DNA of 64,000 nucleotides from [Mycobacterium] zoologicum (GTDB taxonomy: Bacteria; Actinomycetota; Actinomycetes; Mycobacteriales; Mycobacteriaceae). The notes under the pieces were generated by a model. The model did no database searches and was not told where the DNA came from. It saw nothing but the letters and a program-made list of their open reading frames with translations. How positions within the stretch are numbered: position 1 is the stretch's first letter; each line of letters begins with the position of its first letter. This document shows, piece by piece, positions 1 to 12,315 of this stretch. The DNA lies in the NCBI RefSeq assembly GCF_020172665.1, contig NZ_CP083985.1:3033830-3097829 (forward strand), given 5' to 3'. Both the position numbers and the translations under genes were made by a program.

Positions 1-51
1 CTTGATACGCGTCGATACGACACGCTCGACAACCCCAATTCACCTGGTCAC

Positions 52-89
52 GAAGCGGCGGCCATGACGACGGTCGTGGCCGCCGCTTC
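52..89. terminator. 13-bp inverted repeat, likely transcription terminator
   Basis: Perfect arms GAAGCGGCGGCCA (52-64) and TGGCCGCCGCTTC (77-89) enclose a 12-nt loop, which itself contains CGAC-G-GTCG and can extend the stem. It lies just downstream of the secreted phosphatase gene on the minus strand. There is no long U tract, as is usual for mycobacterial terminators. It could act in both directions, also ending a gene left of the window. Bases 1-51 are too short to assign. Confidence 0.6.
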
Positions 90-118
90 ACCCTGCCCTT
101 GACAAACTTCCCTACATA

Positions 119-1126
119 TCAGCCGCTCAGCGCGCCCGTGATGGTGTCGATCACCGCCTGCGGGAACGTGACGAACGCCGTAACCACCTCGTCAAACCCC
201 GTCTGCAGTGCCGCCGAGAGCTCCGCCGGGTCGCCGCCCTGCAATGCCTCCAGGATGTGCCAGCCGGCGATCTGCGGAGCCGTGTTCAAGTCCCGCCAGT
301 CCACGAACAGACCGGTGAGCAGGTCCGGGGTGGCCGCCACGTCGTGGCCTTCCCAGCTGACCAGCGTCCAACCGTCGGTCGGGTTGCCCTCGATCACGAC
401 CTGACCGGTGTTGCCCAGCGGACTGTGGGTGTCGAGCAACGCATCGAGGACCAGTCCGAAGTCGGGGTTCTTGACGTTCATCAGCGTCCAGATCGCGATC
501 GTCCCGGCGTGGGCGAACACCGCATCGCTTTGCGGGTTGTCCGGGTCGGAGACGGTGTTGTTGTAGACCGCCTCGATCGCGTGGGTGATACGGTCGTTGA
601 ACGCCACCCCGTTCGGGTCCGTCTCGGATCCCAGCATCGGAACCCAGTACTGCCCCATGACCCACATCAATGTCGGTAAGGCGTAAGCGATCTGACCGAT
701 CGCGTCGAGATCGTGCCCTTCGAACCAGCCGGCGTTGATCTCGTTGAACCCGGCCAGGTGCGTGACGTCCATGCCCAGCAGGTCGGCCAGTGGTTGCGCG
801 GTGTCCTGCGCCCGGATCATCTCCGAGGCGTAGATCCCTGCTATCCCGTCCGGAAACGCGGACTTGATCAAGGGTGCGACGTCGGCGGCCTGCACGTGAC
901 CGAGGGCGGTCAGTTCGGCGCCCGGAGGAATGGTGCCCAGCACGCCCTCGGCGTTATCCACCGACTCGCCGTGTCGCACCATGTCGATGGTGATGTCCTG
1001 GGCCGCGAGCAGGAACTCGGCCACTGTCGCACCGGAGACCGGCGGCGTCGGTAGGGCCGCTAGGACACCGGCGCCGACCAACGCGACGGCAGCGGTACTA
1101 CAGGTCCGGGTGACACGTCGTCGCAT
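119..1126 (-). CDS. secreted histidine phosphatase family protein
   Basis: The 335-residue product begins with an Arg-rich n-region and a hydrophobic Ala/Val/Leu stretch to about residue 33, so it is probably exported. The phosphoglycerate-mutase-like histidine phosphatase core follows: RHG at residues 51-53 (nucleophile His52), Arg105 in SEMIRAQDTA, Glu129 as likely proton donor, and the second catalytic His206 in FAHAG. All residues expected of branch 1 are present, so it should be active on an extracytoplasmic phosphoester; the substrate is unknown. A purine-rich ribosome-binding sequence (AGAGG) precedes the ATG. It is transcribed away from the echA17 operon start and is separated from it by about 110 bp. 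Confidence 0.8.
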   Translation of the reverse strand: MRRRVTRTCSTAAVALVGAGVLAALPTPPVSGATVAEFLLAAQDITIDMVRHGESVDNAEGVLGTIPPGAELTALGHVQAADVAPLIKSAFPDGIAGIYASEMIRAQDTAQPLADLLGMDVTHLAGFNEINAGWFEGHDLDAIGQIAYALPTLMWVMGQYWVPMLGSETDPNGVAFNDRITHAIEAVYNNTVSDPDNPQSDAVFAHAGTIAIWTLMNVKNPDFGLVLDALLDTHSPLGNTGQVVIEGNPTDGWTLVSWEGHDVAATPDLLTGLFVDWRDLNTAPQIAGWHILEALQGGDPAELSAALQTGFDEVVTAFVTFPQAVIDTITGALSG

Positions 1127-1239
1127 AGCCTCTTCCTCGCTCCCAGCACGGCGCGGGACTTCACCGCGTCACGCGACGTTAGCTGACAGGAGCGTGAAAA
1201 TGGGCCGTTATCGCCCCAAGGAACTTCCGGCGTAGCGGA

Positions 1240-1899
1240 CTAGTGTCCGGCGTCCGCGAACATCGCCTTCACCGCGGCCAGGGCGGCGGGCGAGGAATCG
1301 ACGAACCGGCCGGCCCACGCGATCGCGGCGTCGTAGACCCCGTCGGGGGCCACCAACTCGTCGATCAGTCCCAGCGCCAATGCCTCTTCGGCGTCGAAGA
1401 AACGGCCGCTGTAGGCCAGTTCCTTGGCGCGGCTCACCCCGACGGTGCGGGCCATCCAGGCCAGCCCCGCGGCGTCGGGAACCTTGCCGGCGAGAATCTC
1501 GGTGGCCCCGAACTTGGCGTTGTCGCCGCTGATCCGCCAGTCCGCGGCCAGTGCCAGCGCCAGCCCACTGCCCAGCGCGTACCCGGTGACGGCGGCCACC
1601 GTCGGTTTGGCGATCGACGCCACGGCCCGTACGGCGTCGCGGCGAACCCGGGTGAAGACCTCGGCCTCCGCGGCGTTGAGGGTGCCCAGTTCCGGCGCGT
1701 CGTCGCCCGCGCAGAAGACCTCGTGGCCGCCGGACATCACCACGGCGACCACGTCGTCGCGGCCCGAGATCTCGGCGGCGGCCTCGGCGATCTCTCGATA
1801 TACCTGCCGGGTCAACGCGTTGGCCGGCGGGCGCGACAACACCAGGGTGGCCACCCCGGGCAGCTGCTGCGACGGGCGGATCTCGACGAACTCCCTCAT
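1240..1899 (-). CDS. echA17: enoyl-CoA hydratase/isomerase family protein (EchA17-like)
   Basis: Crotonase-fold protein of 219 residues. The oxyanion-hole segments are visible as CAGDD and GYALGSGL, followed by [17 protein letters not shown]. Sequence and position next to the Nudix and ABC genes match M. tuberculosis Rv3039c (echA17) as I recall it. The ATG at 1899 overlaps the TGA of the Nudix gene as ATGA; a GTG nine bases upstream is possible but less likely. The protein ends after [12 protein letters not shown], about 35 residues earlier than the roughly 254-residue M. tuberculosis protein, so the C-terminal helical trimerisation segment is short. It probably hydrates or isomerises an acyl-CoA ester; the physiological substrate is not known. 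Confidence 0.8.
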   Translation of the reverse strand: MREFVEIRPSQQLPGVATLVLSRPPANALTRQVYREIAEAAAEISGRDDVVAVVMSGGHEVFCAGDDAPELGTLNAAEAEVFTRVRRDAVRAVASIAKPTVAAVTGYALGSGLALALAADWRISGDNAKFGATEILAGKVPDAAGLAWMARTVGVSRAKELAYSGRFFDAEEALALGLIDELVAPDGVYDAAIAWAGRFVDSSPAALAAVKAMFADAGH

Positions 1900-2699
1900 C
1901 GGGGCCACCGGTTGCCGCGCGCGGCGTTGTAGCGCTTGGAGTCGAAGAACTCGAACTCCCAGTTGTCGCCGTTGCGGGCCAGGGTCGGTTGGGTGACCAC
2001 GATCTGGCGTTCGACGGCCAGGACATCCACCACGCTGCGGCCGGCCAGCGAATCCAGCTGGGTCCAGGTCGGCGGCAGCAGGAAGCTGCGCGCGGCCGAG
2101 AAGTCATCGATCGCGGATTCGGGGGTGCTCCAGCCGGCCCGGTCCGACTCGGTGTTCTCGCCGTCGGCGAGCTGGCCTGCCGGCATACCGGCGACGAAGA
2201 AGAAGGTGTCGTAGCGGCGGGTTCGTTCGGCTTCCGGGGTCACCCAGTTCGCCCAGGGCCGCAGCAGCTCGGCATGCAGCACCAGGTTCTCGGTGCGCAG
2301 GAAATCGGCGAACGCCAGATCCCCGGCGGCCAGTGCGCGTCGGGAGTCGGCGTACACCGATGCGTCGGCGACAACGCTGTGCGAATCATCGGCCGGGCCG
2401 GCGAACAGCACCCCGGACTCCTCGAACGTCTCGCGCACGGCCGCACACACCAGCGCCGCCGCCAGTTCGACGTCCACCCCGAAGCGCTGCGCCCACCAGG
2501 CCGGGTCCGGCCCCACCCAGGCGATGTCGGTGCTGCGGTCGCGGTCGTCGACCCCGCCGCCGGGAAACACCATCACCCCGGCGGCGAACTCCATCGCGGC
2601 ATGCCGGCGCATCAAGAACACCTCAAGCGCGGTACGGCCGTCGCGGACCAGCATCACCGTCGCGGCGGGCCGGGTCGGCAGTGGCGGTGGATTGGTCAT
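1896..2699 (-). CDS. Nudix hydrolase
   Basis: The 267-residue protein has a Nudix box of the form GGGVDD...[15 protein letters not shown] near residues 45-105, including the REx2EExG metal-binding core. The family hydrolyses nucleoside diphosphates linked to a second moiety, with Mg2+ bound by the Glu residues. The N-terminus ([17 protein letters not shown]) starts directly at the first beta strand. Its ATG overlaps the ABC ATPase stop codon (ATGA at 2696-2699), and its own stop overlaps the echA17 start, so the three genes form a translationally coupled operon. It matches Rv3040c in context. Relatives are sometimes described as CoA or NAD pyrophosphatases, but the substrate here is not decided by sequence. 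Confidence 0.88.
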   Translation of the reverse strand: MTNPPPLPTRPAATVMLVRDGRTALEVFLMRRHAAMEFAAGVMVFPGGGVDDRDRSTDIAWVGPDPAWWAQRFGVDVELAAALVCAAVRETFEESGVLFAGPADDSHSVVADASVYADSRRALAAGDLAFADFLRTENLVLHAELLRPWANWVTPEAERTRRYDTFFFVAGMPAGQLADGENTESDRAGWSTPESAIDDFSAARSFLLPPTWTQLDSLAGRSVVDVLAVERQIVVTQPTLARNGDNWEFEFFDSKRYNAARGNRWPR

Positions 2700-3550
2700 G
2701 CGCGCCTCCGATGAGCTGCTCTACCGCGGGTGCGGCGGGCGAAGTACCGACCGTCGATGACGTCCAATGAGATCGACTGGCCGAACGCCTCTGACAGATT
2801 CTCCGCCGTCATCACATCGCTGAGCAGGCCTGCGGCCACCGTGCGCCCCTCGGCCAGCAGCAGGCAGTGGCTGAACCCGATCGGGATCTCCTCGACGTGG
2901 TGGGTGACCAGCACGATCGCCGGCGCGTCGGGGTCGGCGGCCAGATCCGCCAGCCGGGCCACCAGTTCCTCACGCCCGCCGAGGTCGAGACCGGCCGCGG
3001 GTTCGTCGAGCAGCAGCAGCTCCGGGTCGGTCATCAACGCGCGGGCGATCAGCACCCGTTTGCGCTCACCCTCGGACAACGTGCCGTAGGTGCGATCGGC
3101 CAGGTGCTCGGCGCCCAGGCTCTCCAGCAGATCGACCGCTCGGTCGTGGTCCACGGCGTCATAACGCTCCCGCCACCGGCCCAACACCGCGTAACCCGCC
3201 GAGACCACCAGGTCGCGCACCACCTCACCATCCGGAATGCGCTGCGCCAAAGACGACGAGCTCAGGCCCACCCGGGCCCGCAGTTCGGTGGTGTCGACCC
3301 GCCCCAGCTGTTCGCCGAGCACGTAGGCCACCCCCGACGACGGATGTTCGGCGGCGGCGGCGATCCGCAGCAGCGAGGTCTTGCCGGCCCCGTTGGGCCC
3401 GATGATCACCCAGCGTTCGTCGAGCTCCACCGACCAGTCCAGCGGACCCACCAGGGTGCGCCCGCCACGGGACAGCGAAATGCCCTCGAAGTGGAGCAAC
3501 AGGTCCTCGTCGGCCGCTGCTTGAGGGCCGGGGCGTCCGGATTCGGGCAC
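2696..3550 (-). CDS. ABC transporter ATP-binding protein (Rv3041c-like)
   Basis: Single ABC ATPase domain of 284 residues. Walker A is GPNGAGKT, the signature region is LSEGERKRVLIARAL, Walker B is LLLLDEPAAGLDL and the H-loop is VTHHVEE, so the nucleotide-binding site is complete. No permease gene is adjacent, and the architecture resembles ModF/PhrA-type stand-alone ATPases; whether it energises transport or acts in the cytosol is open. The reading frame begins at a GTG (3548-3550). It is first in the operon with the Nudix hydrolase and echA17. The divergent PE-PPE gene begins about 150 bp away, so the promoters of both lie in that interval. Confidence 0.88.
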   Translation of the reverse strand: MPESGRPGPQAAADEDLLLHFEGISLSRGGRTLVGPLDWSVELDERWVIIGPNGAGKTSLLRIAAAAEHPSSGVAYVLGEQLGRVDTTELRARVGLSSSSLAQRIPDGEVVRDLVVSAGYAVLGRWRERYDAVDHDRAVDLLESLGAEHLADRTYGTLSEGERKRVLIARALMTDPELLLLDEPAAGLDLGGREELVARLADLAADPDAPAIVLVTHHVEEIPIGFSHCLLLAEGRTVAAGLLSDVMTAENLSEAFGQSISLDVIDGRYFARRTRGRAAHRRRA

Positions 3551-3700
3551 CTGACCATGGTGCCGTACCGCGCCTGCGCGGCCTGTGACGGGGTCCCGGT
3601 TGCCGGTGGGGCCGGACGCTTGCTACCAGCCAGTAACATGTTGTAATTTCGGTCACAGTCAGCGCACATCGGTGCATGGGTGTTTTCTCAGGGGGGTTCG

Positions 3701-5260
3701 GTGTTTCGTCTGCACAGCATGCTCAGCCTCGGTCTCGTCGGGGCCGGGGTACTCGTTGCGCCCCCCGCGCCGCCGGTGCAGGACCACCAGATTCACGCCG
3801 TGCAACTGGCCGGTGCCGATTCCTCGTTGGGCGGCGGGACGGCGTTCGTGTTGGGTCCCAGCGGGATTCCCAATCCGACGCAGGCCTACGCCGATCAGAT
3901 GGAGCGGCTCTACCTGGCGCCGCTCGGTTTCACCGGTACCACCCAGGTGCTGGACACACCCGAGGCGCTGTATCCGATCACCGGCGTCAAGAGCCTGCCG
4001 TTCGACACCTCCGTGGCCCAGGGACAGCAGATCCTGGAAAACGCGATCATGAATCAGATCGCTACCGGCAACGTCAGCGCGGACAACCCGGTGGTGGTGT
4101 TCGGTTGGTCGCAGAGCGCCGTCATCTCCGCGCAACTGATGCCGGTACTCGCCGCCAACGGCGTGCCCAGCGACTACGTCCACTTCGTGCTGGTGGGTGA
4201 CGAGAGCATCCCCAACGGCGGCTCGCTGTCGATGTTCGACCTGCCGGCCGGCGCGCACCCGGCCGCGCCCGCCCTGGGGCTGACCTTCAGCGGCGCGCAG
4301 CCCAACGACCTCTACCCCACCACCGTCTACACCAACGAGTACGACGGCTTCGCGGACTTCCCGCGCTATCCGATCAACGAGTTGTCCACCCTGAACGCCC
4401 TGATGGGCATCATTTTTCAGCACCTGGGCTACGGCAGTCTGACGCCGGAACAGATCGCCGACGCGATTGCACTGCCGACATCGGCGGCCGACTCCCTGAC
4501 GAGCTACTACGTGATTCCCGCCCAGTACCTGCCGCTGCTGGAGCCGCTGCTGCTGTTCGGGCACGGCGGGAAGGTCCTCTACGACCTGCTGGAACCCGAC
4601 ATGCGGGTGCTGGTGAATCTGGGCTACGGCAGCCTCACCGAGGGCTGGAACCAGGGGCCGGCCGACGTCCCCACATCGGTGGGGCTGTTCCCGAACATCG
4701 ACCTGGGCCAACTGTTCACGGCACTGGTGACCGGAGCGCAGACCGGATTCACCAACGCGCTCAACGACTTAGCGGACCCGACCAGCGGGGCAACCGGTTT
4801 CTCCGATGCGCTCTCGCCGCTGGTGACGGCAGCAAACATGATGGGCTTCACCGACGCCACCAGCTTGGACCAACTGATGGCCAGCCCCTCTGACCTGTTG
4901 GACCTGGCGCAGAACGCACTGCGTCAGTTCGCCGGTTTCCCGATCTCGGACGTGACGTTTGCGTCGTCGCCGACCGACATCATCAACATGCTGACCGGCA
5001 CCCTGGCGGCCGACTACGCGACGCTGCTGCCGATCGCCGACACCATCAACGCGCTGCTGACCAGTCTGCCCGCAGCCGGGATCGACTACCTGCTGGCCGA
5101 GTTCTCCGCCGGTGACCCGATCACCGGCATCGAGGGCGCGATCGGCGCACTGGCGGGCCTGGTTCCGTTCGCGTTCATGTACGGCACGATCGCGCCGGTC
5201 GCCGAGGCCATCGGCGGCACCCTGGTGAACCTGGTCGGCTTGTTCGACGTAGCCCCGTAG
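3701..5260 (+). CDS. PE-PPE domain-containing secreted serine hydrolase
   Basis: Product of about 519 residues. An N-terminal hydrophobic segment (MLSLGLVGAGVLVAPPAPP) looks like a signal peptide or anchor. The PE-PPE (PF08237-like) alpha/beta hydrolase domain follows, with the characteristic start GTAFVLGPSGIPNPTQAY and the nucleophile elbow GWSQSA (GxSxS). Asp and His of the triad probably lie in the ISVRYPIN-type and later segments but I cannot place them with certainty. No PE or PPE N-terminal domain is present; the hydrolase domain stands alone. The GTG at 3701 is preceded by an AGGGGGG Shine-Dalgarno at 3690-3696; an upstream GTG at 3680 is less likely. The family includes cutinase-like esterases and trehalose-ester acyltransferases of the cell envelope. 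The stop codon abuts the stop of serB2. Confidence 0.82.
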   Translation: MFRLHSMLSLGLVGAGVLVAPPAPPVQDHQIHAVQLAGADSSLGGGTAFVLGPSGIPNPTQAYADQMERLYLAPLGFTGTTQVLDTPEALYPITGVKSLPFDTSVAQGQQILENAIMNQIATGNVSADNPVVVFGWSQSAVISAQLMPVLAANGVPSDYVHFVLVGDESIPNGGSLSMFDLPAGAHPAAPALGLTFSGAQPNDLYPTTVYTNEYDGFADFPRYPINELSTLNALMGIIFQHLGYGSLTPEQIADAIALPTSAADSLTSYYVIPAQYLPLLEPLLLFGHGGKVLYDLLEPDMRVLVNLGYGSLTEGWNQGPADVPTSVGLFPNIDLGQLFTALVTGAQTGFTNALNDLADPTSGATGFSDALSPLVTAANMMGFTDATSLDQLMASPSDLLDLAQNALRQFAGFPISDVTFASSPTDIINMLTGTLAADYATLLPIADTINALLTSLPAAGIDYLLAEFSAGDPITGIEGAIGALAGLVPFAFMYGTIAPVAEAIGGTLVNLVGLFDVAP

Positions 5261-8264
<3,004 letters not shown>

Positions 8265-8415
8265 GATTCCTCCAAACATGGGCATCCCGGAAACTTGGTC
8301 GAATCCTAACCCCGCGCATCACCCCGCCGGTATAGGCCTCCTACAAACTGTCGTATTCGCCGTCTCTTCGTTTCCTTACAAAGGCCGCCCGCGACGCAGG
8401 TGTTACCGTCACCGC

Positions 8416-9501
8416 GTGACCAGGGCGGACCGGCGGGTGGTGTCGGCGACAGCACTGGCCGTGGCGTTGATCGCAGTCGCCGGTTGCACCGATGAGACCT
8501 CGCAGCCAGCGGCGACACCGACCAGCACCACCACCACGATGGTCGCCGGGGCCGGGGTCATCGGCAATGACCGGCGACCGGATGAATCGTGCGCCGCCGA
8601 GCCCGCCAGGCCGGACCCCGGACCGTCGAGCCGGTCGGTCCACAACTTCACCGACGTGCAGCCCTCAACCGTCGAGGTGCCCGAGGACGCGCAGCGCATC
8701 GTGGTGCTCTCCGGCGATCAGCTGGACGCGCTGTGCGCGCTGGGCCTGCAGTCGCGCGTTGTCGGCGCCGCACTGCCCGACGCTTCCGAGAGCCAGCCGT
8801 CATATCTGGGTGCGGTGGTGCACGGGCTGCCCGCCGTGGGCACCCGCAGCAACCCGGACCTGCAGGCCATCATCGAGCTGCACCCGGATCTGATCCTGGG
8901 CTCCCAAGGGCTCACCCCTGGCCATTCGGAGTTGGCGGCGATCGCCCCGACGGTGTTCACCGGGCCACCGGGCGGAGCGTGGGAGGACAACGTGCGTGCC
9001 GTCGGCGCGGCGACAGCCCGCACCGGCGCCGCCGACGACGTGCTTGCCAGGTTCGCCGAGAAGGCCGATGCCACCGGCGAGTCCAGTGACGCCACGCACT
9101 TCCAGGCGTCGGTGGTTCAGCTGACCGACGACGGCGTGCGTGTCTACGGGGCGGCGAACTTCGCCGCCAGCGTGCTCAAGGCCGTCGGTGTCGACCGGCC
9201 GGCGGCGCAGCGGTTCACCGACCAGCCCTACATCGAGATCCCGGCGGGCGAGTCCGCCCTGGCCGGTCGGGGCGACTTCTCGGCGGCCGACGGCGACATC
9301 CTCTACGTGTCGTTCGCCTCACCGGCGGCAAAGGCGCGGGCGGCCGCCGTGTTCGACAGCGTGGCCTGGCGGCGCCTGTCCGCCAACCGCGACAGCCGGG
9401 TGTTCGTGGTCAACAACGAGATATGGCAGACCGGGCAGGGCCCGATCGCCGCGACCGGCGTGGTCGAAGACCTGGTCTGGCTGAGCGCACCGATCAACTG
9501 A
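8416..9501 (+). CDS. fecB: iron-siderophore ABC transporter substrate-binding lipoprotein FecB
   Basis: The product is about 361 residues. It has a lipoprotein signal peptide with lipobox VAGC near residue 22, followed by a Thr-rich linker and a periplasmic binding protein fold of the helical-backbone type used for iron-siderophore or corrinoid ligands. Typical segments are PEDAQRIVVLSGDQLDALCALGL, the PDLILGSQG strand and the C-terminal VFDSVAWRRLSAN. It corresponds to Rv3044 in position. The GTG at 8416 is chosen because it directly precedes the Arg-containing n-region and hydrophobic core; the longer frame upstream runs into the ctaD start. No permease genes are adjacent. Its 3' end lies 5 bp from the convergent DUF4139 gene. 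Confidence 0.9.
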   Translation: MTRADRRVVSATALAVALIAVAGCTDETSQPAATPTSTTTTMVAGAGVIGNDRRPDESCAAEPARPDPGPSSRSVHNFTDVQPSTVEVPEDAQRIVVLSGDQLDALCALGLQSRVVGAALPDASESQPSYLGAVVHGLPAVGTRSNPDLQAIIELHPDLILGSQGLTPGHSELAAIAPTVFTGPPGGAWEDNVRAVGAATARTGAADDVLARFAEKADATGESSDATHFQASVVQLTDDGVRVYGAANFAASVLKAVGVDRPAAQRFTDQPYIEIPAGESALAGRGDFSAADGDILYVSFASPAAKARAAAVFDSVAWRRLSANRDSRVFVVNNEIWQTGQGPIAATGVVEDLVWLSAPIN

Positions 9502-9506
9502 GCTCC

Positions 9507-11363
9507 TCACTCCCCCGCGGCGATCAACCGTTGAAGCTCCGCCGAGGCCTGCTGCTGCGCGGCGTCGGCCTCGTCCCGCAGCCGGCGCACCTCGGCGTCC
9601 AGACCGTTGACCCGATCCTGCAGGGTTTCCAGTTCGCCCACCTGCCGCGCCCGCAGCTGCCCCTCGGCGCCCTCGGTGCCCAGCACCCGCAGCTGCTCGG
9701 CGATGCGGCCCTGCGCGGCGTAAGCCTCGTCGCGCTGCTCTCGGGCCCTCTCGCGCTCCTGCTCCAGCCGGCGAGCCGTGTTCTGGTGCGCCAGCACCTG
9801 CCCGAGGGCCTTGAAGGTCGCCGCGTCCAGTGAGCGGTCCGCCAGCCACTCCTCGAGCTGGCCGGGTTCCAGTTCGTCGTAAGCGATTTCGGAGTAGACC
9901 GGCCAGGTCTCCAGGACCGTCGCCTCGGCTGTCTGATGACCCGGCACCGCAACACTGAACCGGTGCCAGACCCCGTCGTGACCGGCCTCGGTGGCGCCGT
10001 GCCGCGCTACGGCGGTGTGGCCCCGGGCCACCGGCAACTCGAAGACGACGTCGACCGGGCCGTCGTGATCGTTCTCCGCCCGCAGGGTGTGGCGCCGTTC
10101 GCAGCGCTGCTCCTCGATGACGGCGTCGGCGGCCAGCCGGATCCGGGTGGTGACGCTCTGGGTTGACGCGTAGCCCTCGCAGCGCACCGCGAGATCCTTG
10201 GCGAAGGCCAGCCGCACCTCGGCGCCGCGGGAGGTGAAGTCCAGCATGGCTTCTCCGGCATAGCCGCCCTGTTCGTAGACGACCACCGGGCCCTCTTCGA
10301 GCACCACGCCGGTATTGTTGGCGAACGCCAGCACGATGTCGGGCGCCGCTCCGCGATCCTCGCGCCACACCACTTCGCGGCGCACCGCGCCCACGGGCGA
10401 CACCACCAGTGGGACCATGGCCGCCCCGCCCCGCTTCAGCGATACCGGACTGGCCAACCGATACTCGAAATACTCACCGCGGTCAGCGGTTTCGACGTCG
10501 GCGACGGACGCTTCGTACGCATCGACGCTGAACGCCGCACTGGCCGGCGCCGCCATGATCGCGTTGCCGAGCCGCCGCGGCGCCGCGACGCGCTCGCTCT
10601 CCTCCACGACCACGCGCTGCACCTGCCGGCTGTGGTAGAGGTCGATGTCGAACGAGATCGGTTGGCCGGTGGTCAATGTCACCTCGACGTCGGCGAGATC
10701 CTCATCGACCGGGTTGTGGATGATGCCCGTCGCGATCAGTGTCACCGCATCACCGTCGCGGATCGCCCGATACGACACCCGCCACATCGGCGCGGCGATG
10801 ATGTAGGACACCCGCACGTCGTCGGCCGCGCCGCGGATCTGCACCGTGACATCGCAGTTGCGACCGGCAGTCGCGGCACGCGACCGGTCGATCAGGTAAT
10901 CCAGGTCTTCCTGCGACGGGGTTTCCAGCACATCGAGGCGCCGGGCATCGACAAGGTCGACCAGCGCGACCGCGCCGGATTCCGCCCGCAGCACCAAGAG
11001 CCGGGCGCGCTCGCCCGAATCATCCACTCCGATCACCTCGCCCCGATGCACCTCGGTGGCGCCGTGCACCGCCACGGCGCGGCCGCGTAGCGCGTCGAAC
11101 AGCCCGACGAGTGCCTCGCCGGAGTTCAGCAGCAGGTTGCGCTCGGCCAACTCGGTGCGTGGATCGGCCGGGGTGTCGAAGGAGACCGCACCCACCGATG
11201 CGGTTCCGCCGGCCGCCTCGACCGTCAACGACTTGAGCACGTCCTTCATATCGTCACGGCGGAACGTCAGGCCGAAGTCGCCGTCCACCGGCCCGCGGCG
11301 GCCCACGAAGGCGATGGCGTGCTTGTAGAGGACGAGACGATCGACTTTGGGGCTTTTGGTCAT
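9507..11363 (-). CDS. DUF4139 domain-containing protein
   Basis: The protein is about 618 residues. The middle carries the DUF4139 beta-rich module, recognisable from strings such as VRVSYIIAAPMWRVSYRAI, DLADVEVTLTTGQP and the later ENDHDGPVDVVFELPV. The C-terminal ninety residues are rich in Glu, Arg, Gln and Ala and should form a coiled coil. There is no signal peptide or membrane segment, so a cytoplasmic location is likely. Family members (mucoidy inhibitor A-like) have no established biochemical function. The ATG at 11363 (MTKSPKVDR) is chosen over an in-frame start 63 bases upstream because the latter adds an unconserved-looking segment. No Shine-Dalgarno is visible, so the message may be leaderless. 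Confidence 0.75.
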   Translation of the reverse strand: MTKSPKVDRLVLYKHAIAFVGRRGPVDGDFGLTFRRDDMKDVLKSLTVEAAGGTASVGAVSFDTPADPRTELAERNLLLNSGEALVGLFDALRGRAVAVHGATEVHRGEVIGVDDSGERARLLVLRAESGAVALVDLVDARRLDVLETPSQEDLDYLIDRSRAATAGRNCDVTVQIRGAADDVRVSYIIAAPMWRVSYRAIRDGDAVTLIATGIIHNPVDEDLADVEVTLTTGQPISFDIDLYHSRQVQRVVVEESERVAAPRRLGNAIMAAPASAAFSVDAYEASVADVETADRGEYFEYRLASPVSLKRGGAAMVPLVVSPVGAVRREVVWREDRGAAPDIVLAFANNTGVVLEEGPVVVYEQGGYAGEAMLDFTSRGAEVRLAFAKDLAVRCEGYASTQSVTTRIRLAADAVIEEQRCERRHTLRAENDHDGPVDVVFELPVARGHTAVARHGATEAGHDGVWHRFSVAVPGHQTAEATVLETWPVYSEIAYDELEPGQLEEWLADRSLDAATFKALGQVLAHQNTARRLEQERERAREQRDEAYAAQGRIAEQLRVLGTEGAEGQLRARQVGELETLQDRVNGLDAEVRRLRDEADAAQQQASAELQRLIAAGE

Positions 11364-11647
11364 TTGGGCACGATAGCGTGCGGCACAGACAAGGTTTTGT
11401 CCTCGGCCACGCGCATTCGACGACATTCAAGCCTTTCCGACGGTGCGGAATGAAATTTTGCTGCACCGTGGAGGCTTTCATCCGGCCGACTTTTCCCATT
11501 GCCGGCTGGTGACTAATGGGCTGATCGGCGTGACGTCTGACCACGCCGTTTCCGGCGACGACAAAACTCCGGCCGCAGTACGCTCATGCGATTGAACCGC
11601 CCTGGGTTTCGTGTACACCGGAGCGAGGCCCCAGCCCCCCATACCGT

Positions 11648-12112
11648 CTAGGAAAGCGAGCGCAGGGCCGACAGGTTGTCACAGAGGACAACATCCGGGC
11701 TGCCGGTGGACCGAGTTGCGTTCTTCATCATCTCGTTTCCGTCACCGTTGTCAGACTGCATAAGCTTGACATTGTAGCTAAGCCCGTTGACATCGCTCAG
11801 AGAGCTCGCCACGTTGCTAAGACTTGCATCGTAAGCATCCCAGTCTGCACCACTCGAACGAGCAACGGCGCAAGCGATTACAGAAGCCCCGTAAATGGAC
11901 TCTTTTGAATTCGTAACCGAGTTCTGGACACTCGCAGCCAGCTTGTCCAGCTGGGCCGAATTCAACCCGCTAGGGATGTCCTTGGCCTCGCTAGAAATAC
12001 TGATCGAGCCTGCGTCTGACGAGCTAATTGAGCTACAGGCACTCATGGTCAGAGCGACAGCTGTACCCGCTACGACGGCAGAGGCGAACCTGGTGAAATT
12101 GATGTGCGACAT
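11648..12112 (-). CDS. small AT-rich lipoprotein of unknown function
   Basis: The 154-residue product begins with a typical lipoprotein signal: charged start, hydrophobic SAVVAGTAVALTM and lipobox MSAC, cleaved before Cys near residue 26. The mature part is Ser/Asn/Asp rich with two further cysteines (IACAVA, VVLCDN) that could form a disulphide. I do not recognise the family. Base composition is clearly lower in GC than the neighbours and the codons used (AAT, TCT, GTA) are atypical for this chromosome, which suggests recent acquisition. An AAAAGG sequence precedes the ATG, and a TATAAT/TTGACA pair lies upstream. Confidence 0.7.
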   Translation of the reverse strand: MSHINFTRFASAVVAGTAVALTMSACSSISSSDAGSISISSEAKDIPSGLNSAQLDKLAASVQNSVTNSKESIYGASVIACAVARSSGADWDAYDASLSNVASSLSDVNGLSYNVKLMQSDNGDGNEMMKNATRSTGSPDVVLCDNLSALRSLS

Positions 12113-12143
12113 TGATAGCCTTTTCGTAGAGTCTAATGCATCA

Positions 12144-12176
12144 ATTATATGTTACACAATCATAATAATTTGTCAA
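12144..12176 (-). promoter_or_regulatory. candidate promoter of the AT-rich lipoprotein gene
   Basis: On the minus strand a perfect TTGACA (12171-12176) and a perfect TATAAT (12144-12149) stand upstream of the lipoprotein ATG. The spacing is 21 nt, longer than the usual 16-19, so the two boxes may belong to different promoters or the -35 may be decorative. The run is unusually AT-rich for this chromosome. Confidence 0.4.
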
Positions 12177-12179
12177 TTC

Positions 12180-12207
12180 AAAAAGACCGCTCAATGGCGG
12201 TCCTTTT
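12180..12207. terminator. intrinsic-type terminator hairpin in AT-rich patch
   Basis: GACCGC (12185-12190) and GCGGTC (12197-12202) form a 6-bp stem with a 6-nt loop. AAAAA precedes and CTTTT follows, so a T tract is present on both strands and the element looks like a bidirectional Rho-independent terminator. Such T-tract terminators are rare in mycobacteria. It sits between the lipoprotein promoter and the truncated cyclase gene, at the edge of the foreign-looking patch. Confidence 0.6.
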
Positions 12208-12315
12208 GGGGCACGACAAGCTTGCTTTTCGACAATAAAAATCAGCGCTTTACCACGTCTGGGTCTGCCCCCGTCGATCGAGCAGCTCGCCCGTTTCCAG
12301 CAAGCCGGCCGCACG

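Noticed and set aside
1..51. Possible gene end at the left border
   Set aside because: Too short to assign; no frame shows a recognisable protein end.
11364..11647. Searched for tRNA or small RNA in this gap
   Set aside because: No cloverleaf, and no open frame with coding character, was seen; only weak stems are present.
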